Shown here: in pieces, positions 15,421 to 21,680 of the stretch
Numbering within the stretch: position 1 is the first letter of the stretch
Layout: each line of letters begins with the position of its first letter
NCBI GenBank assembly: GCA_002343545.1
Contig: DDRA01000170.1
Coordinates: 61,474-83,153 of the forward strand
DNA length: 21,680 nucleotides
DNA from: Bacteriovoracaceae bacterium UBA2428
GTDB taxonomy: Bacteria > Bdellovibrionota > UBA2428
Direction: 5' to 3'
Translations under genes and position numbers: made by a program
Notes under the pieces: model-generated
Told to the model about the DNA's origin: nothing
Seen by the model: the letters and a program-made list of their open reading frames with translations, nothing else
Database searches by the model: none

Positions 15421-15963
15421 TTAAACGCCGTGCAGGAACTCAAGCGCGCTCTTAAGGACGTGTTCCCGCGACAGATCTCCTTCGATGCGCCGCACGGGGC
15501 AGCGCTGCCTTGCCAGCCAAGCTTCGCGCCTGGGCAAACTCCGACCGCCGAGAATCCCTTCGTCGTACTGCCTCGCCCACTCGATAAACTTAAGGTGCTC
15601 AACGTGCATGTCGCCGCCCTCAAGAATTCTCGTGCCGTGGCGCACTCTTTCTCTTTGCCTAAGGCGTTCAGCCCTCGCCTCGCGGGGCACGTACAAAAAG
15701 ATCACGTGCGTGAAAAGTGGCTCAAAGGGCGCGCTCCAGGAGTCCATCGACCCCGAGCAAATCCACCGATCGTGCCGATTCAAATCGGCCAGAAGCGCAT
15801 TCTGCCGCGAGCCGATATCGGTGGCCTTGATAAATGGCGGATCCGTCTTCTCCCAGTAATAAGCATCACAATCAAAGACGGGAATGCCGAGATGACGAGC
15901 CAGCGCCTCACCCAAAGAAGAAACCCCACAACCCGAAGCTCCTAAGATATGAACTCGAGGCAT
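15421..15963 (-). CDS. P-loop NTPase, adenylate-kinase-like, without Walker A lysine
   Basis: A 180-residue protein of the adenylate/shikimate-kinase-like type. The P-loop is GASGCGVSS (8-16), where the usual lysine is Val; relatives with GASGSGTTT also lack it. Further family features are DCDAYYW with ...TDPPF after it, the CSGSMDSW segment, VIFLYVPREARAERLRQRE (lid-like Arg-rich helix), and FIEWARQYDEG with GGRSLPRREAWL. The substrate is unknown. Whether it hydrolyses ATP without the lysine cannot be read here. It lies 19 bp after the XRE regulator gene on the same strand, so the two are probably cotranscribed. Confidence 0.75.
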   Translation of the reverse strand: MPRVHILGASGCGVSSLGEALARHLGIPVFDCDAYYWEKTDPPFIKATDIGSRQNALLADLNRHDRWICSGSMDSWSAPFEPLFTHVIFLYVPREARAERLRQRERVRHGTRILEGGDMHVEHLKFIEWARQYDEGILGGRSLPRREAWLARQRCPVRRIEGDLSREHVLKSALEFLHGV

Positions 15964-15982
15964 CGTGCGCAGACTCCCCTTG

Positions 15983-16204
15983 CTAGAAGCGGAAAAACTC
16001 GATCAGATCCACGTCGAGCGCCTTAGCGAGCTTTTCGAGCGACCTAACGGTGATCGACTTGGGCGTCTTGCCTTCCATCGCTTGGATGTACTTGTAGCCA
16101 ATACCGGTCTTTTCAGCCAACTGCTCCTGCGTGAAGCCGGCCTTCACCCGCAGCGCCTTGATCCGCTTAGCTACTTGTTTCTCCGCCTGGTACTCGTGTC
16201 TCAA
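15983..16204 (-). CDS. XRE-family HTH regulator
   Basis: This 73-residue protein is almost entirely one Cro/cI-type helix-turn-helix: AKRIKALRVKAGFTQEQLAEKTGIGYKYIQAME, followed by SLEKLAKALDVDLIEFF. It should bind DNA as a small dimeric repressor. The only in-frame start upstream of the HTH is TTG at 16204, with a stop (TGA) three codons earlier, so the start is non-ATG or slightly internal. It precedes the P-loop gene by 19 bp and is divergent from the OLD-like ATPase gene across a 221 bp AT-richer spacer, so it may regulate either. Confidence 0.75.
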   Translation of the reverse strand: MRHEYQAEKQVAKRIKALRVKAGFTQEQLAEKTGIGYKYIQAMEGKTPKSITVRSLEKLAKALDVDLIEFFRF

Positions 16205-16425
16205 GCATGCTCAGTTCGAACTCACCAGGCACCCCAATCTCGAGCACTAGTAAACAACAATGGTAAGATACCAGAACAGAGCGCGCCCCCAAACTAAGTA
16301 CTTTCCCATCGCGCTAAAAGCCCAATCATACAGACAGGTTTTGCGGGCACTAAATATTCTCAGTTTATCATCCGAAGCACCTATCTAAGGACACCCCAAA
16401 TTAAACCACGTTTCAGGAGTTGCCG
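16205..16425. other. Intergenic boundary between GC-rich chromosome and low-GC island
   Basis: No gene is seen. Base composition changes here from GC-rich to balanced or AT-rich. It should hold divergent promoters for the XRE gene and the OLD-like gene; an AT-rich block near 16350-16370 is the likeliest site, but no box is convincing. No tRNA gene or integrase is visible at this edge. Confidence 0.4.
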
Positions 16426-18132
16426 ATGTCGATTAAGTCCCTAGAAATTCGCCGATTCAAGAGGCTTGAACGGTTTGACTTGTCCAATATCAGGCCTGTT
16501 TCCATTCTCATTGGCGCTAACAACTCGGGAAAAAGTAGCGTACTGCAGGCACTGCATTTTGCCGTAGCCGTCGCTCAGACCTCAAAAGTCATCGATTCGG
16601 TAAACTGGAGAGCCGACAAGTACGAGCTATCCTTTTCCCCGTCTCAACTGCTTTACTCGCCGGTAGGCGACGTCATGACATTGGGCTCTGGAGGCTTGCT
16701 CGTAGAAGACACCACAAAACGAATCGAAGTCATGTTAACTGATTCGGCCGGCCGATCATGTGCAATTAGCGTTCGCAGAGGAAGGAACAAGAACGTCCAA
16801 GTGGCCCTGGAAGGCAGAGAGCTAGGTGAAATCCTCCAAGACCTAAACTCTCCGTATACCGTGTATGCTCCGGGCTTGGCGGGAATCGCCCGACACGAAC
16901 AGCTTATGAGCCTAGGGCTCGTAAAAAGAATTGCCGCACGAGGTGACGCCAACCTCGCCTTGAGAAACATTCTCCTTCATCTAAAGAAGCAGAAAGATGC
17001 ATGGAACGGATTCATGCGAGATCTGCGAAATATCTTCCCGCATATAGACATAAGGATCGCCTTCAATGAGAGCGTGGACGAACACATTGACGCCAGCTTC
17101 AGTCTTGGAGACGAGTTTCCATGGCTGCCGATTGATGCTGCCGGCACCGCTATTCTGCAGTCCGTTCAGCTCCTGTCGTACGTAGCGTTATTCAATCCAA
17201 AAATCTTAATCCTGGACGAACCGGATTCACATCTACACCCAGACAACCAGCGCAAGCTTACAGAGCTGGTGGAGGGGATTGCCGTATCTCGGGGGATCCA
17301 GATTTTCGTAAGTACCCACTCAAGACACGTTATCGATGCGACTACCTCTACTACGTCGGAAGTAGTGTGGTTGAACGATGGCGTGAAAGTGGAGACCCAA
17401 AACTCCGAGGTCAGCCGTCGCCTACTCGACCTGGGGGCGCTTGATTCTCTCGACTACTTCGCCAACGGCGCAACAAAGTATATTTTTGCTTCGGAAGACT
17501 CAAATACCGCCGCACTAGAGACGATCCTTGAAGCCAATGGCTATGACCTGGAAGAAACTAAAATTGCCCCTTATCACGGCTGCACAAAACTGGAGTCCGC
17601 GATAGTTCTTGGGTCGTTCTTGAAGCAGCATGCAAGAGAAGTCAGATTCATCGTTCATCTAGATCGAGATTACATGTCGGATGATGAGGTTAATGCCTAT
17701 CGGACTTCCCTGGAAGCGGAGGGGCTCGAGCTCTTTGTCACAAAAGGAAACGACATAGAGACTCATTTCTTGAACCCCGCCCACTTGGCAGCACTAAATC
17801 CGGGAGCCTCTGTCGAGACTTGCGCAGCAGTGCTGGCGGAAGCAATTCAAGATTCGAAAGATGAATCGATAAAGGCCATCGTTGAGACCAGACTCCAGAG
17901 AGCTAACAAGCGACGCGGTGTTACCGGCGAAAGCGTTAGCCCTGGCGATATAGCGATCCAAGCAAGCAGGGACTACGAGAGCGATTCCTCGAAATACACC
18001 AAGGGAAAGCCTACCCTCAAAGCCGTGAAAAGGAGGCTGCAGGCAGCCTTGCGGACGAATCCCCGGATCGAGTCTCCATCGGATCACCTCAAAGATGAAA
18101 CCTTAAGGCAACTGCGCAGTTTGGCAGGGTGA
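16426..18132 (+). CDS. OLD-like AAA ATPase with Toprim/DUF4435-like C-terminal region
   Basis: This 568-residue ABC/SMC-type ATPase has Walker A GANNSGKS (30-37), a signature-like GTAILQSVQLLSY (240-252), Walker B ILILDEPD with D264/E265, and a switch histidine H298 (VSTHSR). The C-terminal part (about 350-450) has YIFASEDSN with E357, VHLDRDY with D413/D415, and NDIETHFL, which resemble the acidic residues of Toprim or DUF4435 domains in overcoming-lysogenization-defect (OLD) nucleases. Such proteins are mostly anti-phage effectors that cut nucleic acid; that is inferred here. AGGAG seven bases before the ATG at 16426 fixes the start over a TTG at 16420. Its codons are far less GC-biased than those of genes to the left, suggesting transfer. 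It is alone on its strand up to 18132. Confidence 0.8.
   Translation: MSIKSLEIRRFKRLERFDLSNIRPVSILIGANNSGKSSVLQALHFAVAVAQTSKVIDSVNWRADKYELSFSPSQLLYSPVGDVMTLGSGGLLVEDTTKRIEVMLTDSAGRSCAISVRRGRNKNVQVALEGRELGEILQDLNSPYTVYAPGLAGIARHEQLMSLGLVKRIAARGDANLALRNILLHLKKQKDAWNGFMRDLRNIFPHIDIRIAFNESVDEHIDASFSLGDEFPWLPIDAAGTAILQSVQLLSYVALFNPKILILDEPDSHLHPDNQRKLTELVEGIAVSRGIQIFVSTHSRHVIDATTSTTSEVVWLNDGVKVETQNSEVSRRLLDLGALDSLDYFANGATKYIFASEDSNTAALETILEANGYDLEETKIAPYHGCTKLESAIVLGSFLKQHAREVRFIVHLDRDYMSDDEVNAYRTSLEAEGLELFVTKGNDIETHFLNPAHLAALNPGASVETCAAVLAEAIQDSKDESIKAIVETRLQRANKRRGVTGESVSPGDIAIQASRDYESDSSKYTKGKPTLKAVKRRLQAALRTNPRIESPSDHLKDETLRQLRSLAG
18119..18129 (+). repeat. Third copy of GTTTGGCAGGG at the end of the ATPase gene
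   Basis: GTTTGGCAGGG occurs at 18119-18129 within the last codons of the OLD-like gene (encoding SLAG), and again inside the two longer elements at 18346 and 21524. An 11-mer can recur by chance in this span, but three copies, two of them inside a longer match, make a relationship plausible. Confidence 0.4.
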
Positions 18133-18345
18133 TTGATCTGAACCCCAAGCCGAATCGGATGTAGCCAACTACAGTGACACGCCGAAATTTCCGGACATTT
18201 CAGCGAGCGGAACGAGAGTGAGCTCCCGGTTTATGGGTATCTGAGCTTCTTGGGATTTGGCTCGAAGGCCGAAAACGGTCGATCTTAAATGGAGCGGGAG
18301 AAACGAGCTGTTTCTATTCAACCATTTCGATAGCTTGAAAAGCGC

Positions 18346-18365
18346 TGGCAGGGTTTGGCAGGGAA
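18346..18365 (+). repeat. Left copy of a flanking direct repeat (TGGCAGGG x2)
   Basis: TGGCAGGG, TT, TGGCAGGGAA. The same element with one extra G before TT lies at 21524-21544 in the same orientation. This copy sits in the loop of a possible hairpin formed by AAGCGC (18340-18345) and GCGCTT (18368-18373). It directly abuts the end of the 18380-18961 gene. It could be an attachment, transposition or regulatory site. Confidence 0.65.
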
Positions 18366-18379
18366 TCGCGCTTCGGCGA

Positions 18380-18961
18380 TCATTTCCTGCGAAGAATTCG
18401 CCGGTAGAAAGCCCCCACTGAGGACTGCTTCGACTGCAACTTGATTCTCCGCTTCCAGGTATCAGCTTCGAACTCTTTGAGCGTTCCCGCGGTGAGAAAT
18501 TTTGAATCGACGTTTGAGTAAAACACCTGCAACGGACTGCTGAGCTCGTTCAAGATCTTACTGAAATCCCAGGTCGCCTTGATGGTGCTCCTGCCCAATC
18601 GTTCATAGGTGATATGGGCTTGTTGCTTGTGCAGCCTTGTTTTTTCGCTCGCGAGGAAGTCACTTTTTTGTGGGCGCAAAGTAGGCCAAGTTGCAGGCCC
18701 GCGAAAAAAATCTTCTGCAATAATGTCGTCCTCCTTGGGTTGATCGGGTGCATAGAGGAAATCGAACACATTGCGAAAATGAACGGCAAAAGAAAGAATG
18801 AGGGCATTACGTAGAATGGTGTACTCGGGAGACCATCGCCGAATTTTTTGGTGGGCCTCGGCACACATTCGAAGAGCGATGATTTCCTGCAATACCCAGT
18901 CCTGAGCCCCTCTCAATACGTCTCTTGACCTGAGTGGCCTAGGTTTCACAGACTTTGGCAT
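18380..18961 (-). CDS. Unnamed 193-residue protein, conserved His/Arg motifs, island gene
   Basis: A soluble, mostly helical protein with no signal peptide. Two blocks stand out: SFAVHFRNVFDFLY with a downstream acidic EDDIIAEDFF (about 58-86), and LHKQQAHITYER (110-121). I recall similar blocks (H-x-R-N followed by a K-x-x-x-H-x-T-x-x-R segment) in unnamed ~190-residue bacterial proteins, but cannot assign a function. A HEPN-like RNase is one option, though a clear R-x4-6-H motif is not seen. The ATG at 18961 has TAGGGG upstream. It is divergent from the AbiEi/AbiEii pair, sharing a 108 bp intergenic region, and inside the same repeat bracket, so it may be a third component or a co-mobilised passenger. 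Confidence 0.65.
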   Translation of the reverse strand: MPKSVKPRPLRSRDVLRGAQDWVLQEIIALRMCAEAHQKIRRWSPEYTILRNALILSFAVHFRNVFDFLYAPDQPKEDDIIAEDFFRGPATWPTLRPQKSDFLASEKTRLHKQQAHITYERLGRSTIKATWDFSKILNELSSPLQVFYSNVDSKFLTAGTLKEFEADTWKRRIKLQSKQSSVGAFYRRILRRK

Positions 18962-19069
18962 AATACCCCTAAGTACTTATATATAAAGTATTGAATTTAC
19001 GTGGCGGTAACTATATTTTTTGCGCTGATATATCTTCTAAAGCGTAATTTATACGCTTAAAATATACTA
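18962..19069. promoter_or_regulatory. Divergent promoter region of the unnamed gene and the AbiE pair
   Basis: This AT-rich 108 bp spacer serves both genes. On the minus strand it has a TATATA-type -10 region about 20-25 bases before the ATG at 18961, inside a partly symmetrical element (TACTT and AAGTA, 7-base spacer, 18974-18990). On the + strand it has a TATACT just before the ATG at 19070. It has no convincing -35 boxes. Confidence 0.5.
19040..19058. promoter_or_regulatory. Inverted repeat, candidate AbiEi operator
   Basis: AAGCGTA (19040-19046) and TACGCTT (19052-19058) are perfect 7 bp arms around a 5-base spacer, ending 11 bases before the AbiEi start codon. AbiEi proteins are known to repress their own operon by binding inverted repeats in the promoter. 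The placement over the expected promoter or translation start fits that. Confidence 0.6.
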
Positions 19070-19891
19070 ATGTCTATCAGAAGGGGTATCACAGCCGACG
19101 GAAGGGATCGCCTTAGACTCCTGACTAGAAACGCCAAGGGGCCAATTAATAGAGATCTCGCTGCTAAGGTATGGAGCGTGCCGACCGCTCAGGCCACCCG
19201 CTGGCTTATTGATCTAGCCAACGCTGGCTGGCTCCTCCGGGTAAAACGAGGTTCTTACCTCGCCGTACCCGCAGACATAAGCGCTTCGGATATGACAGCC
19301 GAAGATCCCTGGATTCTTGGAAGCGCGTTATTTGCACCGGCCTATATCGGAGGTTGGAGTGCCCTTGAGCATTGGGAGCTAACTGAACAGGTTTTTGCTT
19401 CAACCATGGTATTCACTTCAAAACGTGTTCGAAAAACTTCGACTGAACTCGGAGGGGCGCGTTTTCAAATTAGAACAATCGATCAAGGCAAATTTTTCGG
19501 CCTAAAATCTGTGTGGCGTGGATCAACTCGCGTTCAAGTCAGCGATCCTACGCGAACCATGATTGACCTATTCAATGACCCGTCGATTGGCGGCGGCATT
19601 CGTCCAACAACTGAAGCTCTACAAATATATCTCCGCCGGAATGACTCAGATCTCAAACTTCTAACGCGATACGCCGCCGACATGAGCAATGGCGCAATTT
19701 TCAAACGTCTTGGATTCGTTGCGGAATCGCTTGGAATTGCCGATTCCCGCTTTATCGAAGAATGCCAAGCTCATCTCAGCAAAGGATTCTCCAAGCTCGA
19801 TCCGACACTTGAAAGCAAAAATCTCTCGACGAAGTGGCGTCTTTGGTACCCCGACTCATGGAAGAACGAGGAGCGAGTCCGTGATCGATAA
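19070..19891 (+). CDS. abiEi: AbiEi-type antitoxin and autorepressor (type IV TA)
   Basis: A 273-residue protein of the AbiEi/COG5340 type. The N-terminal 65 residues form a winged-helix segment (INRDLAAKVWSVPTAQATRWLIDLANAGWLLRVKRGSYLAV), followed by the family's AEDPWILGSALFAPAYIGGWSALEHWELTEQ. The C-terminal two thirds would be the antitoxin part, with VQVSDPTRTMIDLF near residue 160. In type IV systems AbiEi counters the toxin without direct binding and represses the operon. The ATG at 19070 has no obvious Shine-Dalgarno sequence. The reading frame overlaps the next gene by 11 bases (GTG 19881, stop 19889-19891), the arrangement of a two-gene toxin-antitoxin operon. Confidence 0.85.
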   Translation: MSIRRGITADGRDRLRLLTRNAKGPINRDLAAKVWSVPTAQATRWLIDLANAGWLLRVKRGSYLAVPADISASDMTAEDPWILGSALFAPAYIGGWSALEHWELTEQVFASTMVFTSKRVRKTSTELGGARFQIRTIDQGKFFGLKSVWRGSTRVQVSDPTRTMIDLFNDPSIGGGIRPTTEALQIYLRRNDSDLKLLTRYAADMSNGAIFKRLGFVAESLGIADSRFIEECQAHLSKGFSKLDPTLESKNLSTKWRLWYPDSWKNEERVRDR

Positions 19892-21311
19892 AACTGAAAT
19901 AAATGAATTAGCAAAATTGCAAAACCTTCGTCCCGAAGTAGTCGAGAAAGACTACATGCTGGGCTGGATTCTGGCGGGAATTGCAAATCATAACGAGCTT
20001 GGTCCAAAATGGATTTTCAAAGGCGGCACATGTCTCAAGAAATGTTACTTTGAAACCTACCGATTCTCCGAAGATTTGGACTTCACCCTCAAGGATGAAA
20101 CCCATCTTAACGTTGATTTTCTAAAAAACGCATTCTCCGAAATTGCAGATTGGGTTCACGATCAGAGCGGCAATACAATTCCTAAAGATCGCCTGCACTT
20201 TGACCTGCATCCAGATCCGGAAAAGAAATACGTAGAAGGCAGGGTTTATTATCAAGGCCCGAGCGGACGAGCCGGCAGTCTTCCGAGAATTCTACTCGAT
20301 CTCACTAGCCGGGAGTTACTCGCTTTACCGCCTTCTTCGCGATCAATTCACCATCCATATACCGACCGACCTACAGCTGGGTTTACAGCGAATTGCTATT
20401 CCTACGAAGAGGTCTTCGCCGAAAAAATACGAGCTCTAGCAGAGCGTTGCCGTCCTCGCGATCTTTACGATGTCGTTCATCTTTACCGCAATGAGCAATT
20501 GCTAGACGACAAAGTCGTCGTTTTTGAAACCCTAAAGAGAAAATGTGAATTCAAAACAATTCCCATACCGACACTCGACTCCATCCAGAATCACGAGCGA
20601 AAAGATGAATTGCATAGTCAGTGGGAAAACATGCTTCGACATCAGCTAGCCGCGCTTCCGCCCATTGACAGCTTCCTCTCCGAGTTGCCCAATTTCTTCG
20701 ACTGGCTTTTCGAAGAGGAAGATCCAGAAATTGTTGCCAGCCAGGAAGAAACAGAAGATCTCGCTATTCCTGCGCCAAAAGTGACACGCCCGACTTCGGA
20801 CATACCCGCACCGATTTCTGCAAGATTTATGGGCATTCAACCGGGAGCATCGACACTCGAGAGAATTCGTTTTGGTGCAGCAAATCGCCTCTGTTTGAAG
20901 TTACGTTACAGCGGAAAAGTTCGAACCATTGAACCATATGCAGTTAAACGAACCATCGCTGGATCTTTGTATCTAGCTGCATTCGAGCGTGAAGAAAGAA
21001 GAACCAAGAATTTCACCATCGACAAGATTGAGGGAATTGAACTTACGGAGACTCCATTTACCCCGCAGTGGCCAATTGAGGTTACCGCGCATGGAACCCT
21101 CAATATCGCGCAAAATGTTTCAAGTGCCCCCTCAAGATCGCGTTCGTCTCGTTCATATGGTTCGGGGATCAAATACGTCTATCGCTGCCCCACTTGTGGC
21201 AAGCTCTTTTACAAGAGCCAGATGGATTCATCTTTGCGAACGCATAAAAATAAACGCGGAAGCCAGTGCTACGGAAGTTATGGCCACTACGTACGTACTA
21301 AATACCACTGA
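19881..21311 (+). CDS. abiEii: AbiEii nucleotidyltransferase toxin with WYL-like and zinc-finger-like C-terminus
   Basis: This 476-residue protein has a complete AbiEii/AbiGii nucleotidyltransferase fold in residues about 1-270: KGGTCL (47-52), RFSEDLDFTL with D65 and D67, EEVFAEKIRAL with K182, and RPRDLYD with D194 and D197. Beyond it is an acidic linker (277-325), then a WYL-like segment (about 325-392: CLKLRYSGKVRTIEPYAV, NFTIDKIEGIELTETPF). The tail has CPTCGK (C436, C439), H455 and C463 or H469, a zinc-finger-like set. Typical AbiEii is shorter and lacks these. It should be a toxin transferring nucleotides to a nucleic acid or protein target; the target is unknown. The GTG at 19881 has GAGGAG upstream and overlaps the abiEi stop. 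An alternative reading is that the WYL and finger parts sense or bind nucleic acid. Confidence 0.85.
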   Translation: MIDKTEINELAKLQNLRPEVVEKDYMLGWILAGIANHNELGPKWIFKGGTCLKKCYFETYRFSEDLDFTLKDETHLNVDFLKNAFSEIADWVHDQSGNTIPKDRLHFDLHPDPEKKYVEGRVYYQGPSGRAGSLPRILLDLTSRELLALPPSSRSIHHPYTDRPTAGFTANCYSYEEVFAEKIRALAERCRPRDLYDVVHLYRNEQLLDDKVVVFETLKRKCEFKTIPIPTLDSIQNHERKDELHSQWENMLRHQLAALPPIDSFLSELPNFFDWLFEEEDPEIVASQEETEDLAIPAPKVTRPTSDIPAPISARFMGIQPGASTLERIRFGAANRLCLKLRYSGKVRTIEPYAVKRTIAGSLYLAAFEREERRTKNFTIDKIEGIELTETPFTPQWPIEVTAHGTLNIAQNVSSAPSRSRSSRSYGSGIKYVYRCPTCGKLFYKSQMDSSLRTHKNKRGSQCYGSYGHYVRTKYH

Positions 21312-21344
21312 TTGACCGCCGCCTTGCTAAGGCGACGGTCAATC
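21310..21344 (+). terminator. Hairpin at the end of the AbiE operon
   Basis: GATTGACCG (21310-21318) and CGCC (21320-21323) pair with GGCG (21331-21334) and CGGTCAATC (21336-21344), with one mismatched base pair and a 7-base loop. It overlaps the stop codon of the toxin gene. The tail TTCAAAAG is a poor T-tract, so it may be a weak terminator or a transcript-protecting hairpin. Confidence 0.6.
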
Positions 21345-21466
21345 TTCAAAAGTTGAAACGCTCATTTCCTTTTCTTCCGACAGCGACCCGATAGTTCAAA
21401 TTGCCACTCATTTTTCATAACTCCTTTCGAGTAGTTGTGTTCTGAAACTCGAATGGCTGGGAATTT

Positions 21467-21501
21467 TTTCTCGAAGTTCAACAAATTTGAATTTCGAGAA
21501 A
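21467..21501. repeat. 15-bp inverted repeat hairpin
   Basis: TTTCTCGAAGTTCAA (21467-21481) and TTGAATTTCGAGAAA (21487-21501) form a 15 bp stem with a single G-T position and a 5-base loop. It is flanked by T-runs on both sides (TTTTTT before, GTTTTC after), so it could be a bidirectional terminator or a recognition element near the repeat at 21524. Confidence 0.6.
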
Positions 21502-21523
21502 GTTTTCTGAGGCAAAACTGCGG

Positions 21524-21544
21524 TGGCAGGGGTTTGGCAGGGAA
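21524..21544 (+). repeat. Right copy of the flanking direct repeat (TGGCAGGG x2)
   Basis: TGGCAGGG, GTT, TGGCAGGGAA. It differs from the 18346-18365 copy by one extra G. The two copies bracket the unnamed gene and the AbiE pair (about 3.2 kb). A 20-base match with one indel between two sites in this span is not expected by chance. Confidence 0.65.
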
Positions 21545-21680
21545 GTGAGCTGATTTCAGCTTATGCCGAGTGATGTGCGACCCAAGAATGGATTTAGACC
21601 TTCTGTAGATTTAGCTACTTAGTTTTCTTGATTTTTTGGATTTTGCGATTTCGTACAAGGGTTCTCCCCGGGTCGTAGTG

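Larger units (their letters stand above)
21345..21680. other. Non-coding right flank of the island
   Basis: No supportable gene in 336 bp of AT-rich DNA. It holds a long hairpin (21467-21501), the right copy of the flanking repeat (21524-21544), and a small perfect hairpin AGCTGA/TCAGCT just after it. No integrase, tRNA gene or insertion sequence end is seen before the window stops. Confidence 0.6.

Noticed and set aside
18133..18379. Search for a gene or tRNA between the ATPase and the unnamed gene
   Set aside because: No open frame with a start and ribosome binding site and no tRNA-like fold was found; only the repeat at 18346 stands out.

Overview
The left three quarters of the window (about 1-16200) is GC-rich, with strong C/G preference at third codon positions and dense genes. 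The gene content suggests a Bdellovibrionota-like (formerly deltaproteobacterial) bacterium: a TIGR02147-type regulator, several signal-peptide proteins of no recognised family, and a CHASE4/HPt/CheA-like kinase in an operon with a soluble MCP-like protein and a CheY. The lineage is inferred from family content only; no rRNA or other marker gene is present.

Layout. 1-150: probable tail of an upstream gene and its terminator. 191-1015 (-): TIGR02147-type regulator, divergent from a run of four secreted proteins on + (1117-6508), including a 1009-residue helical protein with a central hydrophobic segment and a good sigma70-type promoter, followed 19 bp later by a 357-residue secreted partner. 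6563-10707 (-): a three-gene signalling operon (MCP-like protein, membrane CHASE4-HAMP-PAS-HPt-HATPase kinase, CheY). 10831-12149 (-): a GNAT acetyltransferase translationally coupled to an alpha/beta hydrolase. 12245-12655 (+): a four-helix DUF4345-like membrane protein. 12669-14192 (-): an AI-2E-family membrane protein fused to an intact response-regulator receiver domain. 14344-15243 (-): a secreted protein with six 20-residue tandem repeats. 15421-16204 (-): a lysine-less P-loop kinase-like protein and a small XRE regulator.

From about 16205 to the end the base composition drops sharply and codon usage changes: this looks like a horizontally acquired defence island. It holds an OLD-like ATPase with a degenerate Toprim-like tail, an unnamed 193-residue protein, and a divergent AbiEi/AbiEii type IV toxin-antitoxin pair. 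The AbiEii homologue carries a WYL-like domain and a terminal zinc-finger-like motif beyond the nucleotidyltransferase. The unnamed gene and the AbiE pair are bracketed by two near-identical copies of a 20-21 bp element, each made of two TGGCAGGG half-repeats (18346-18365 and 21524-21544); a shorter copy sits on the stop codon of the ATPase gene. The repeats suggest that this 3.2 kb unit moved as a cassette.

The most unusual items are the AbiEii-WYL-zinc-finger toxin inside repeat-bracketed DNA, the transporter-receiver fusion, the CheW-less chemosensory-like operon, and the large secreted helical protein that looks like the alpha-helical pore-forming toxin layout.
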